Positions 22,719-29,982 of a stretch of DNA of 30,107 nucleotides are shown one piece after another (within the stretch, counting starts at the first letter, position 1; every line of letters starts with the position of its first letter). This stretch comes from a virus. Both the position numbers and the translations under genes were made by a program. Where the stretch lies: positions 1-30,107 of IMG/VR virus record IMGVR_UViG_3300009185_000072. One strand, written 5' to 3'. The notes below the pieces were generated by a model. The model was not told the origin of the DNA, ran no database searches, and worked only from the letters and a program-made list of their open reading frames with translations.

Positions 22719-23037
22719 CCGCGCTGAGTACGGAGCGGTGCAGGCCGCAGTCATCGCCGGGCATGAACATGGTATGTCGGTCAACGACATCGCCAAGCAC
22801 ACTGGTTTTAATATGCGGTCTATCCGATCCGCAGCTGAGGACCTGTCGATTGCCCTACGCCGTGAGCGTAAGCCGTTCGGGTCGGCCAAGGCTCTGGTTT
22901 ACGAAGCCCATGCCCAGGGTATGACCGTCCCGCAACTGGCAGAGGCGTCAGGGTTTAGCCGTCACACGCTTTACAGTGCCCTACGTCGGCACGGCCTGAC
23001 CCTGCCACGTGCCCGCCAAAGCCGTTTGACCCCATGA
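22711..23037 (+). CDS. Tandem helix-turn-helix protein (108 aa)
   Basis: Two copies of the same helix-turn-helix unit: residues 20-44 (HGMSVNDIAKHTGFNMRSIR) and 69-93 (QGMTVPQLAEASGFSRHTLY). Both follow GM(S/T)V-x-x-(I/L)A-x-x-(T/S)GF-x-x-x-(S/T)(I/L)-x-SA. Such paired domains let one chain bind a repeated operator. It may control the phage promoters or the downstream endolysin gene, whose start overlaps its stop as ATGA. No ligand domain is present. Confidence 0.8.
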   Translation: MANRAEYGAVQAAVIAGHEHGMSVNDIAKHTGFNMRSIRSAAEDLSIALRRERKPFGSAKALVYEAHAQGMTVPQLAEASGFSRHTLYSALRRHGLTLPRARQSRLTP

Positions 23038-23507
23038 CCCTAGTCCTAGCCCTATCGGCCGCATTGCTCACCTCTGAGGCCGTCCCAGAGGCAGTCGTTC
23101 AGGCCGTGGAACAGGTCGAGTCCTCTGGCCGTGGGGCTAAGACCCCCGATGGGGACCGGGGAAAGGCTATCGGATGCCTTCAGTGGCACTCTGCCGCGTG
23201 GTCCGACTGCTCGGCTGTCCGGCTCAAGGCCGGGCTGGCCGTCTACCCTTACTCTGACGCCAAGGCCCCGATCAGAGCGCGAGAGTATGCCCGCACCTGG
23301 CTAACTGTCCTGAAGGTCAGGCTCGCTACGCAGTTAGGTCGGCAGCCGTTCCCCGGTGAAATCTGGCTGGCATGGAATCTTGGCTGGTCTGGCTTTCAGC
23401 GCTACGGTTTCAGCTGGGCGTTCGTCTCCCGCGTCAAGTTCGATAAGGCTAGGCAGGTGAACACGCTGGCTTGGGGCTTGCCAAAACGACCTGCCATCTC
23501 AAGGTAA
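23034..23507 (+). CDS. Lysozyme-like endolysin (lytic transglycosylase fold), with N-terminal export signal
   Basis: Residues 1-17 (TLVLALSAALLTSEAV) are hydrophobic and suit a signal or signal-arrest segment. The domain then follows the lysozyme-like pattern: QAVEQVESSGRG with catalytic Glu at 29, a loop, GKAIGCLQWHSAAWSD (43-58) and helices with ARTWL and LAWNLGWSGF. This pattern belongs to goose-type or transglycosylase enzymes that cleave peptidoglycan glycan strands. It ends the plus-strand operon, far from the holin-like genes, and its start overlaps the regulator. A virion-associated enzyme is possible but less likely in this place. Confidence 0.8.
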   Translation: MTLVLALSAALLTSEAVPEAVVQAVEQVESSGRGAKTPDGDRGKAIGCLQWHSAAWSDCSAVRLKAGLAVYPYSDAKAPIRAREYARTWLTVLKVRLATQLGRQPFPGEIWLAWNLGWSGFQRYGFSWAFVSRVKFDKARQVNTLAWGLPKRPAISR

Positions 23508-23567
23508 CAGGTGAGGCCCGGACAATATCACTTGTGCGGGATCGCAACTGAGGGCAGTTCGGGCTTC

Positions 23568-23591
23568 GGGCCATCCGCAAGGGTGGCCCTT
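23568..23591 (+). terminator. Convergent hairpin between plus and minus operons
   Basis: A nine-base-pair stem GGGCCATCC/GGGTGGCCC (one T-G pair) closed by a GCAA tetraloop. It lies between the endolysin stop and the minus-strand stop at 23590. No long T run follows on the plus strand, so termination may be weak or rely on other factors; it could also serve the minus strand in part. Confidence 0.55.
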
Positions 23592-24087
23592 ACCGTTTAA
23601 TAAACAGACGGTCTAGGTCGGTCTTCTTGTAGTATGCGTTCTGGTGCAAGCCAATGATGCCCCTAGGAGTCTTGAAATACTTAGGCTTCAGGCCAGCCCT
23701 AGTAATGCGTCCACGTAGGGCCACATCAGATACCCTAGCTGATAGACAGTAGTCCATGACCCTGATCCATCCCTTCGGAACCTTGTCAGCCTGATGGGCG
23801 AACAGTCCTTCAGAGGCTTCCCGGATGGAGCGGTAAGGCGGGAGGGGCTTATAGACGTATGCCTTGTGGCACTGCCCGGTGTTGGCTTTAAACTTGTGGG
23901 CCTTGCGTTCCAGCAGTCCACGACGGAACAGATCGTAAGCGCGAGAGGATGCGTTCCTGGTATAAGCCATACGTAACTCAGCGCGGATATCTTCCACGGT
24001 ATAAAACCCGGCGGGGCAAGGGTGGTCCTCGGCGCTGGCCGTCAGTTCCCGCATTAGGCGGGCGAGTATGTCGGCAGGCTTGCTCAT
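23590..24087 (-). CDS. Probable DNA-binding protein with winged-helix-like parts (165 aa)
   Basis: The N-terminal half reads like a winged helix (GFYTVEDIRAELRMAYTRNA, then AYDLFRRGLLERK). The C-terminal half has a second helix-turn-helix-like segment (SARVSDVALRGRITRAGLKP) with a basic KYFKTPRGI loop. The start at 24087 overlaps the upstream stop as ATGA; a longer frame to 24192 is less likely. Last gene of the recombination block. A regulator is inferred. Confidence 0.65.
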   Translation of the reverse strand: MSKPADILARLMRELTASAEDHPCPAGFYTVEDIRAELRMAYTRNASSRAYDLFRRGLLERKAHKFKANTGQCHKAYVYKPLPPYRSIREASEGLFAHQADKVPKGWIRVMDYCLSARVSDVALRGRITRAGLKPKYFKTPRGIIGLHQNAYYKKTDLDRLFIKR

Positions 24088-24845
24088 ACGTTGATGCGCC
24101 AAGGTTGCCCGGCCAGTTCCTGCGGGTGGACGTAGAGGGTAGGCACGATCAGGTCGTCGGAGTACTCGCCATAGCAGATGGCCTGACCCCACGAAAACGT
24201 TTTACGCCTAGAGTTAGCGTAATCCATGCAGGCCATGCGCGTGAGCGTCCCGACGTTGATGCCGGTCGGCGCATCGTCGCGGCGTCCCTTGGCTATGCCA
24301 GGGGAATGAGTATGCCCGAAGATGACTACCGAGACGCCGCCCTTACAATACATCTCGGCCATGTCGCGGCAGGCTGACTCGTTGTAGATAGAACCGTGGG
24401 TAATCAGACCGTTACCGATGCGAGAGCCTTGCCAGATTCCCCGGTAAGGGATTTGCTTGGCCTTCAGCTTCTTGCAGTGCTGCTGGATTTGCACGATCAG
24501 GAGACGCGCGCACTCGGACACGACCTCGTTAGTAGACTGAGCCAAGCGGAAGAGGCGGGCCTCGTGGTTTCCGTCGTGCACGACTAGCTCTAGGTCCTTG
24601 TAGGCTTTCAGCTGCTCAAGGAAGTTGAGGCCCTCTTCAACGTCAGGGGCCAGCGGGTCGCCTTCGCCTTTGCCGCCGCCCATCATGGGGGACAGGTCCG
24701 TATAGTCTCCGGCATGGTCAAAGCGGTGGGGCCGGAATGCCTTAATAAAATCAGTCACCCCTTTCTGAGCGGACGGGTCTATGAAATGCCCATGCGAACA
24801 GGATACCACCGCGAACCGCTTCCATTTCCTGACGATGTTGCTCAT
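24084..24845 (-). CDS. Calcineurin-like metallophosphoesterase (253 aa)
   Basis: Motifs of the binuclear metal phosphoesterase fold appear in order: AVVSCSHGHF (near 12-21, SxxHG rather than the usual DxH), FDHAGDYTD, VVHDGNHEARL, LITHGS and VIFGHTHSPG. The changed first motif (Cys-Ser-His in place of Asp-x-His) is worth noting. In phages such proteins may remove phosphates from nucleotides, DNA ends or proteins. Start overlaps the upstream stop as ATGA. Confidence 0.85.
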   Translation of the reverse strand: MSNIVRKWKRFAVVSCSHGHFIDPSAQKGVTDFIKAFRPHRFDHAGDYTDLSPMMGGGKGEGDPLAPDVEEGLNFLEQLKAYKDLELVVHDGNHEARLFRLAQSTNEVVSECARLLIVQIQQHCKKLKAKQIPYRGIWQGSRIGNGLITHGSIYNESACRDMAEMYCKGGVSVVIFGHTHSPGIAKGRRDDAPTGINVGTLTRMACMDYANSRRKTFSWGQAICYGEYSDDLIVPTLYVHPQELAGQPWRINV

Positions 24846-25462
24846 CGGTACAGGCTCATGGACTGAGTGAACTTGCGTGCCCACTGGCTGATCAGTTCGA
24901 CGGAACCATCCGGGAAGCCTACTTGCAGAGCATTGTCCCTGGCGAAGTAACCGCGAGCGGCCATCAATCCAATCGACTCAGCCTCGGCGTTGTTGGCTGG
25001 CAGATTGCCTTGGCGCTCGATGTAGATAGGGACGTATGCCCAGCCGCGCTTAATGCACAGGGCCTCTAGCTTCTGGTACTCGTTGGCGTAGCGTAGGTCA
25101 GGGATCAGGACAACCGAGCCGGTGGAGTCTGAGTCAGCGACAGTCTCGTCTGCCCACGTGTTGATGTTCTCGATGACCTTATCCACCCAGACGTTCTGGT
25201 TCTGACTCCGGCAGTATTCGCCGTAGGCTACCAGCAATGGACGCAGTTCGGATTTCTTGGCCGTGTCTTCGGTATAGACATCTGACTTCACGCCCGCCTC
25301 GTTTAGCGAAGCCTGGAGGGAATGTTTCAGCGCGTCGGCAAACTTCATCACGATGACTGAGTAGCCCGGCTCGTCTTGCTCCAAGTGGTCGAAGATAGCA
25401 TCGGCCATCGTGTCCTTGCCCGCCCTTGCAAATCCCGCAATTGGGATGACGACGTGTCGCAT
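24842..25462 (-). CDS. Phage nucleoside-monophosphate-kinase-like P-loop protein (206 aa)
   Basis: Walker A GFARAGKDT (10-18) close to the N-terminus, then FADALKHSL, and later VVLIPDLRYANEY, a pattern I know from phage deoxynucleoside monophosphate kinases (T4 gp1-like). These make dNDPs for replication. ATG at 25462 is preferred over a longer start because a terminator hairpin sits in the extension. Its stop overlaps the phosphoesterase start. Confidence 0.75.
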   Translation of the reverse strand: MRHVVIPIAGFARAGKDTMADAIFDHLEQDEPGYSVIVMKFADALKHSLQASLNEAGVKSDVYTEDTAKKSELRPLLVAYGEYCRSQNQNVWVDKVIENINTWADETVADSDSTGSVVLIPDLRYANEYQKLEALCIKRGWAYVPIYIERQGNLPANNAEAESIGLMAARGYFARDNALQVGFPDGSVELISQWARKFTQSMSLYR

Positions 25463-25495
25463 GGATAGACTTTCTGCTGTCGTATCTGCACCTAC

Positions 25496-25532
25496 GCAAA
25501 CAATAAGGCCGACCCCCTTACGAGGATCGGCC
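25496..25532 (-). terminator. Intrinsic terminator after recT
   Basis: On the minus strand a nine-base-pair stem GGCCGATCC/GGGTCGGCC with an eight-base loop is followed by TTATTGTTT. It lies 27 bases past the recT stop and before the kinase start. It would separate or attenuate expression of the kinase-phosphoesterase genes from the recombination genes. Confidence 0.75.
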
Positions 25533-25558
25533 CGGCTACACGGCACTCCTGCGTTAGC

Positions 25559-26341
25559 CTAAATGTCGATAGGTTCGTCGGCGCTTACGACGGCCTCTGG
25601 TTCGGTGGCCTTAGCCTTCTTCACTGCTTCCTTGATGGCTTCAGCTGCGGGCTGGACTGGCTGGCCTTCAACCGTGCGGTGGCCGTACTCTGCCTCGTTG
25701 TCCTTGTGGATGGCTTCCTGCACGTCACGCGGCAAGCGGGGGAGCCACTTGGCAAGGCGCTTAAACGCGGTCTTCTTCCACATCTCCATCGGGTAGGTCG
25801 CCCAAGGGCCGGATGCACCAGAGCGGCTGGCCTTACGGATGGCTTCCACCTCAGCCTTGCTCATTTGAATAGCGGCAGTCTCACCGTCCTTGAAGCGAAC
25901 CATGGCGTAGACCGCGTAGGCTTCGCCCCGATCCTTGGACAAGTCCACGACGTGCTCCTCGACCTTGCCCAGGTTGAAGCGGTATTTGTCATTCTGGCAG
26001 ACAATGTCGGCGTGGATGTGGGCCACTTCGCCGGAGCGCATGACCAGCGCAAGGATGCCCTTGTAGTCGAACTGCAGGGTAGCATCGTTGCCGTAGGGGA
26101 TGAGGTGGGCATGGTGGCCGTCCGGCATCAGACCCCACTGAGCGGCTTGCAGGATGACCGAGGCCACGCTGGCGGGGGTGCAATCCCACAGCTTCGGGTT
26201 CTTGTTACAGGCGGTGATGACGCAGCGCATGAAGCGGCTGGCGTCTTCTGCGTTGGGCAGGGCCTTGGCGACCTGCTCCTGGAGGGACTGCGAGCGGACT
26301 AGCTCGATGGTATTCTTTGGCTGGACTGCGGGTGTGCTCAT
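25559..26341 (-). CDS. recT: RecT single-strand annealing protein (260 aa)
   Basis: Typical RecT pattern: NAEDASRFMRCVITACNKNP, then PASVASVILQAAQWGLMPDG, HLIPYGNDATLQFDYKGILA and PMEMWKKTAFKRLAKWLP. The protein coats single-stranded DNA and anneals it to complementary strands. The C-terminus is acidic and low in complexity, as in relatives. It lies directly downstream of the RecE-like exonuclease, the usual pairing. Length is normal for the family. Confidence 0.95.
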   Translation of the reverse strand: MSTPAVQPKNTIELVRSQSLQEQVAKALPNAEDASRFMRCVITACNKNPKLWDCTPASVASVILQAAQWGLMPDGHHAHLIPYGNDATLQFDYKGILALVMRSGEVAHIHADIVCQNDKYRFNLGKVEEHVVDLSKDRGEAYAVYAMVRFKDGETAAIQMSKAEVEAIRKASRSGASGPWATYPMEMWKKTAFKRLAKWLPRLPRDVQEAIHKDNEAEYGHRTVEGQPVQPAAEAIKEAVKKAKATEPEAVVSADEPIDI

Positions 26342-26352
26342 GGTGGGAAGGG

Positions 26353-27141
26353 TTATGCGTTAAACTTAGAGAGGTCCACTTCGATGACACCGGGGCCGGT
26401 CTTCTTAGGCCAAGCCTGCGGGTCCATACCCAGCGTGGTCTGGTAAGCGGCCATCAGGTCGAGTCCTTTGCGGTAGCGACGGCGTCCGACTTCGATGTCG
26501 GCCTCGGTCATTACGAACACTTGGACGAAGATTTCAGGGGCTTCCTTGCCCTCGATGGCGATGAAGGCAAAGCCTGTAGGTTTCTTGCCGGTAGCGATTT
26601 CGATGCCGTCAGTATACAGGGCCGACTGGCGGTCATATCCAAACTCCCAGCAGCTGCGCCTAAAAGCAAAGTGCTCAATGGATGGGGTAGTTTTTGCGTC
26701 TACGATTAGGCCGTCATCGCGGTAACGATCAGGACGGCAGCGCATCTCGATGCCGGTGATGGGGTCAGTCCAGAAGAACGAAGCCTCGTTGACGCCTTCA
26801 CCTGAAAGCAGGGTAGAAGCCTCAGTGTCCTCCTGCACAGCCTTGGCGATGTTGCAGAGTTGGACGTACTCGTCGTGGCTTACGATCTCCTTACCAATGC
26901 TTGCCATTTCAAACTCCTCTTCGCGGGCCTTGGCTCCCTTGCCCTTGTCGAGACCCTCGGGCATCACGGCCCATTCGGAGCCGACGAGCTGAGGCTCAAG
27001 GATGATGGTGTGGACAAGCGAACCCCAGCGGAGGGAAGGGGTCTTCTTGCGGGGGGTGTTCATGAGTCGGGGAGACTCAAGGAAGCGGGACAGTTTTGAG
27101 TTACTGACCGCCGGGCTGGCGTGGTATTCTTTGTTATTCAT
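26353..27141 (-). CDS. RecE-like PD-(D/E)XK exonuclease (262 aa)
   Basis: PDDEXK-type features: SFFWTDPITGIEMRCRPDRY with Asp138, LIVDAKTT with Asp148 and Lys150, and YDRQSALYTDG with the Q-x3-Y pair at 172-176. Length and the N-terminal MNNKEYHASPAVSNSKLSRF are typical of the DUF3799 / RecE C-terminal group. It would resect double-strand ends to expose single strands for RecT. The start follows TCCCCGCA (27143-27150). Confidence 0.9.
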   Translation of the reverse strand: MNNKEYHASPAVSNSKLSRFLESPRLMNTPRKKTPSLRWGSLVHTIILEPQLVGSEWAVMPEGLDKGKGAKAREEEFEMASIGKEIVSHDEYVQLCNIAKAVQEDTEASTLLSGEGVNEASFFWTDPITGIEMRCRPDRYRDDGLIVDAKTTPSIEHFAFRRSCWEFGYDRQSALYTDGIEIATGKKPTGFAFIAIEGKEAPEIFVQVFVMTEADIEVGRRRYRKGLDLMAAYQTTLGMDPQAWPKKTGPGVIEVDLSKFNA

Positions 27142-27168
27142 GTGCGGGGAAAGGGGTAGGCGTTACTC

Positions 27169-28056
27169 TCACTTGTCGCCTCGGATACGAGGGTGACGCA
27201 TTGAGCCATCTGGCGTCTTGCTCTGGAACGTGACCTCAAGCCAAGAGCCGATGACGGTGTCGCGGTTCGCCCAGATCGTGGCGCGCTGCTCGTCGGTGAA
27301 GCCACCGCCCACGCGGACTAGGCGACCGTTGTTCTCGACGACTACGTGTCCCATCGTGCCAGCCAGACGGCCTTCGCCTTCATGGACTGAGACTACCGGG
27401 CAGTCCTCAGCGTCCACGGCCTTGACCTTGAGCCACGCGTTAGAGCGCTTGCCCTGAGCGTAAGGAGCGTCCGCGTCCTTAATCATTGCTCCTTCAAAAC
27501 CCTGAGAGACGAAGCGACGGAACGCATCGTTAGGCGAGATGCCCATGAAGGACTCGACCAGTTGAACCTTGTCGGAGTAAGTGAAGCGAGCCATGACGGT
27601 GCGGCGCTCGCGGTAGGTTCCGACATCGTCGGGAACGTCAAGCAGCCAGAGGAACGCGTCCTCGGCACGGTCGTTAGAGCGGACAGCACCGACAGAATCG
27701 TAGAAGTCAGCGCCGGAGACGGCCTCACAGTCGAAGGTGAAGACGCCGTGCTTGCTGGCAGTGTCGGCGAACCATGCGCCGAGGTGAGCGATGGACGGAA
27801 GCGGGTTGCCGTTGCGGGTCTTCATGGCGACGGCCAGAGTCTGACGGCAGACCTCGACGATCACGCGGACGCCGTCAATCTTCGGCTCCACCGCGTAGGA
27901 CTCAGGAGTGATGCCCTTGTAGGGGCGGGCCAGCATAGCCTGGGACAGCGGGGCCTTGGCTTCCTTGCGCGGGCCAACCTTGAAACTAGGCTGGCTCTCA
28001 ATCATATTGAAAATGAACGCGTACAGCTCGGCGTTCGGGTCGGAGGGTGTGCTCAT
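27169..28056 (-). CDS. ATP-dependent DNA ligase (295 aa)
   Basis: Nucleotidyltransferase motifs: I VEPKIDGVRV with Lys59 as the AMP-accepting residue, III VFTFDCEA (105-111), IV FEGAMIKD (187-194) and V WLKVKAV (208-214), then an OB-like C-terminal part. It seals nicks in replication or recombination. The start at 28056 is set by TCCCGCACAAC and by a promoter-like sequence shortly upstream; an in-frame ATG at 28089 would overlap that promoter. It leads the ligase, RecE, RecT operon. Confidence 0.93.
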   Translation of the reverse strand: MSTPSDPNAELYAFIFNMIESQPSFKVGPRKEAKAPLSQAMLARPYKGITPESYAVEPKIDGVRVIVEVCRQTLAVAMKTRNGNPLPSIAHLGAWFADTASKHGVFTFDCEAVSGADFYDSVGAVRSNDRAEDAFLWLLDVPDDVGTYRERRTVMARFTYSDKVQLVESFMGISPNDAFRRFVSQGFEGAMIKDADAPYAQGKRSNAWLKVKAVDAEDCPVVSVHEGEGRLAGTMGHVVVENNGRLVRVGGGFTDEQRATIWANRDTVIGSWLEVTFQSKTPDGSMRHPRIRGDK

Positions 28057-28074
28057 GTTGTGCGGGATAGGCAA

Positions 28075-28103
28075 GGTATGCCCGGGCACGGGTGCTCCGT
28101 CAA
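28075..28103 (-). promoter_or_regulatory. Candidate promoter for the ligase-RecE-RecT operon
   Basis: On the minus strand TTGACG (28103-28098) and CATACC (28080-28075) are 17 bases apart. The -35 is good; the -10 matches at three of six. A start near 28068 would give a leader of only about a dozen bases that begins with the TCCCGCA box. CCTAGG repeats at 28122-28137 lie just upstream and could be an operator. Confidence 0.45.
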
Positions 28104-28152
28104 GGGGGAATCTGCCCCCCGCCTAGGATGCCCTAGGAGGTGGGGGTATGGG

Positions 28153-28479
28153 CTAGGATGGCTGTCTACCCCGCCAGACCCTTAAACCCCCCGCCACGGC
28201 CACGGCAAGGCATCCAAATGATAGGGCCAGCCCTAGGTCGCGGACGGACTGCAGGGCTAAGGTTGCCGAGGAGAGGTTAGACTCTAGTTCTTTGGAGTCC
28301 GACTTAATGCCCCCATCGGTCACTAGCATAACCATGGCGTCAGTGTTCTGCAGCTGGTCTAGGACGAACCCTGCCGTATAAGCGGTAGTCACAGAGGCCA
28401 GCCCAGCAAAGGCTACCAGCAGGCAGACCGCCAGCAGCAGGTTTCCCTCACTTGCGCTTCGATCGCTTGGCTTTGCCAT
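28153..28479 (-). CDS. Small two-helix membrane protein (108 aa)
   Basis: Two hydrophobic segments, about 14-40 and 82-101, with a polar loop between. The start at 28479 overlaps the holin-like gene by 32 bases in another frame. A holin partner or antiholin is a reasonable reading from place and topology, but no family is recognised. It is the last gene before the gap in front of the ligase. Confidence 0.6.
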   Translation of the reverse strand: MAKPSDRSASEGNLLLAVCLLVAFAGLASVTTAYTAGFVLDQLQNTDAMVMLVTDGGIKSDSKELESNLSSATLALQSVRDLGLALSFGCLAVAVAGGLRVWRGRQPS

Positions 28480-28810
28480 TGGGTTTAGGCTTGGACACCT
28501 TCTCGACCTCACGTTCGGCCCGGGCTTTGATTGCCCGCAGCATAGCGTCAAGGGCCTCAGGACTTGCGTAAGCCAGTGCGCCGATGGCTCCCATCCGAAG
28601 ACCAGGGCTGGCGATGTATTCGGTCAGGGCGTAACCAGCGACTGCGGCGGTAATCGAAGCAGCCATGACGCGGCGAGCCACCCAGCCCCAGGTATGCTTC
28701 TCTTCTGAAAGCAAAAGTCTGGCCGCCATGGAAAACGCCCCAATCACTGCCGCCACAACGCCGTCCTTCAGCTCCTTCGGAATGGACTCAGGGTCAAGGG
28801 GAGCACTCAT
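28448..28810 (-). CDS. Holin-like membrane protein (120 aa)
   Basis: Three membrane segments (about 17-33, 47-65 and 70-85) and a very basic C-terminus, the layout of phage holins of the LydA or related types. The segment RRVMAASITAAVAGYALTEY followed by SPGLRMGAIGALAYASPEAL supports this. The start at 28810 overlaps the stop of the 54-residue gene as ATGA and follows TCCGCA (28812-28817). Holins open the inner membrane to end infection. The endolysin is encoded elsewhere. Confidence 0.65.
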   Translation of the reverse strand: MSAPLDPESIPKELKDGVVAAVIGAFSMAARLLLSEEKHTWGWVARRVMAASITAAVAGYALTEYIASPGLRMGAIGALAYASPEALDAMLRAIKARAEREVEKVSKPKPNGKAKRSKRK

Positions 28811-28971
28811 TTGCGGACGCTCATTAGAAGCATAATATTGGCGCAGGAGTAACAGGCCCACATGACGCCAAGGGCAGGACGACCAACGCAGAAGCAAGCC
28901 ACCCCTGCGGATGCGTAAGCCAAGGACGCAATGCCTGGGACGACGATCGTAGTAAACGTCTCGGTGGTCAT
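28807..28971 (-). CDS. Small Cys-rich membrane protein (54 aa)
   Basis: A frame of 54 codons with ATGA overlaps on both sides. The protein has two hydrophobic segments (about 9-29 and 34-51) with four Cys (ACFC, WACYSC). Its tight coupling between the HExxH gene and the holin-like gene supports it as real. It may be a lysis accessory, but no family is recognised. Confidence 0.65.
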   Translation of the reverse strand: MTTETFTTIVVPGIASLAYASAGVACFCVGRPALGVMWACYSCANIMLLMSVRK

Positions 28972-29282
28972 TGAATCACAGTTCTACGATAGCCGAGTTT
29001 CCACATGGCAGAGGCAATCCTGTTGGCGGCTTTCTCAACAGCCTCTTCGTCGAGGTATGGCAGCGCATCGTGGACAAGCTCGTGAACTACTGTGTCTATC
29101 AACTCCTCTTCTGACTGCCGAGGGTCCACGTGTATATCGCCGAAGCCCTTCCAGCAGTAGCCGAAAGGAGTCGGGCACTTCGGATCGTGCGTAGGCTTGA
29201 CCCTGCCGAGGACGCGGAAGGTGAAGTGAGGCTCGCCGTACTGGACGGCAGGCGGGTCAGACTTGGGGCGGGGGCTGCTCAT
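28968..29282 (-). CDS. Small HExxH protein, possible zinc metallopeptidase (104 aa)
   Basis: Contains VVHELVHDALPYLDEE, a zinc-type HExxH followed by an acidic helix, preceded by a strand-rich segment with PKCPTPFGYC. Small phage HExxH proteins of this SprT-like appearance occur in accessory and lysis regions. The third ligand could be Glu in the next helix. It overlaps the lipoprotein gene by 26 bases and the 54-residue gene by four. Activity and substrate are unknown. Confidence 0.7.
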   Translation of the reverse strand: MSSPRPKSDPPAVQYGEPHFTFRVLGRVKPTHDPKCPTPFGYCWKGFGDIHVDPRQSEEELIDTVVHELVHDALPYLDEEAVEKAANRIASAMWKLGYRRTVIQ

Positions 29283-29979
29283 CGGGTTTGTTGTTGGCGT
29301 CTTTTACCTTATCCCAAAGATACCACAGGCCAAGGCCAGCAGCCAAGGCCATAGCCGTCCCGACGATGTAGGAAAAGTACTCAGACTCCACGATGAAAGG
29401 GAATGCCCCGATTGCCCCAGCTGAAAGCAATAGACTGATGCCCACCTTGGGACCCAGGAACGCCATCGCCAGAGCACCGGCTACTGCCGTCCCGACTGCG
29501 GCTAGACTCCAGAGGTTAGCAGCGGCCTCCTTCTTCACGCGCTCGACCTCGGCGGTAAGTTCGGCAATGCGGGCGTCCTTCAGCTGCGAGACGCGGAGGG
29601 CTTCCTTATTGTCGGCCTCGACCTTGGCCCAGTTCTTATCGATGGAGGCCAGCAGGTTCTTGCCGAAGGCGGTGGCGGCGGCGACCTCCTTAGGGTCATT
29701 CTTGGCGGCACGTGCCCGGGCAAGGGCGAGTTCGCCAGGTTCAGGGGGCGGGAGGAACGAGAGGGCCACGGACGTCTCAGAGCGGACGATATCGGGACGG
29801 TCGGCGTTCTCGCGGGCGATACTGACCGAAGCGGCGACCTTCTGATCGGCGGTGTCCCACTGCTTGGAGACTGTAGCCACAATACCCTCGGAGGTCGGGG
29901 CGTTCGGCTGCTCAGGGATGGGCGGGCGAGACGTTGAGCACCCGGCCATCAGGAGGGAGATGACCAGGAGCGCGCGCAC
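29257..29979 (-). CDS. Lipoprotein with C-terminal membrane helices, spanin-like candidate (240 aa)
   Basis: Start GTG at 29979. The N-terminus has a lipoprotein signal with lipobox LMAGC (Cys14). A polar region follows, a coiled coil around 128-155, then three hydrophobic segments (about 156-175, 178-197, 201-221) and a Pro/Gln tail. An outer-membrane lipid anchor plus an inner-membrane helix is the plan of unimolecular spanins, which fuse membranes at lysis; three helices instead of one is unusual. It is beside small membrane and holin-like genes. Confidence 0.7.
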   Translation of the reverse strand: MRALLVISLLMAGCSTSRPPIPEQPNAPTSEGIVATVSKQWDTADQKVAASVSIARENADRPDIVRSETSVALSFLPPPEPGELALARARAAKNDPKEVAAATAFGKNLLASIDKNWAKVEADNKEALRVSQLKDARIAELTAEVERVKKEAAANLWSLAAVGTAVAGALAMAFLGPKVGISLLLSAGAIGAFPFIVESEYFSYIVGTAMALAAGLGLWYLWDKVKDANNKPDEQPPPQV

Positions 29980-29982
29980 GGC

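Noticed and set aside
23535-23541. Another TCCCGCA copy on the minus strand in the convergent gap, followed by GTG
   Set aside because: The frame after it closes after about ten codons and lies downstream of convergent genes, so it is not counted as a gene leader.
25679-26302. Plus-strand open frame of 207 codons opposite recT
   Set aside because: recT has unmistakable family features on the minus strand; the antisense frame has no leader and no family features.
27562-28185. Plus-strand open frame of 207 codons opposite the ligase
   Set aside because: The ligase motifs on the minus strand are complete; the antisense frame is an artefact of codon bias.
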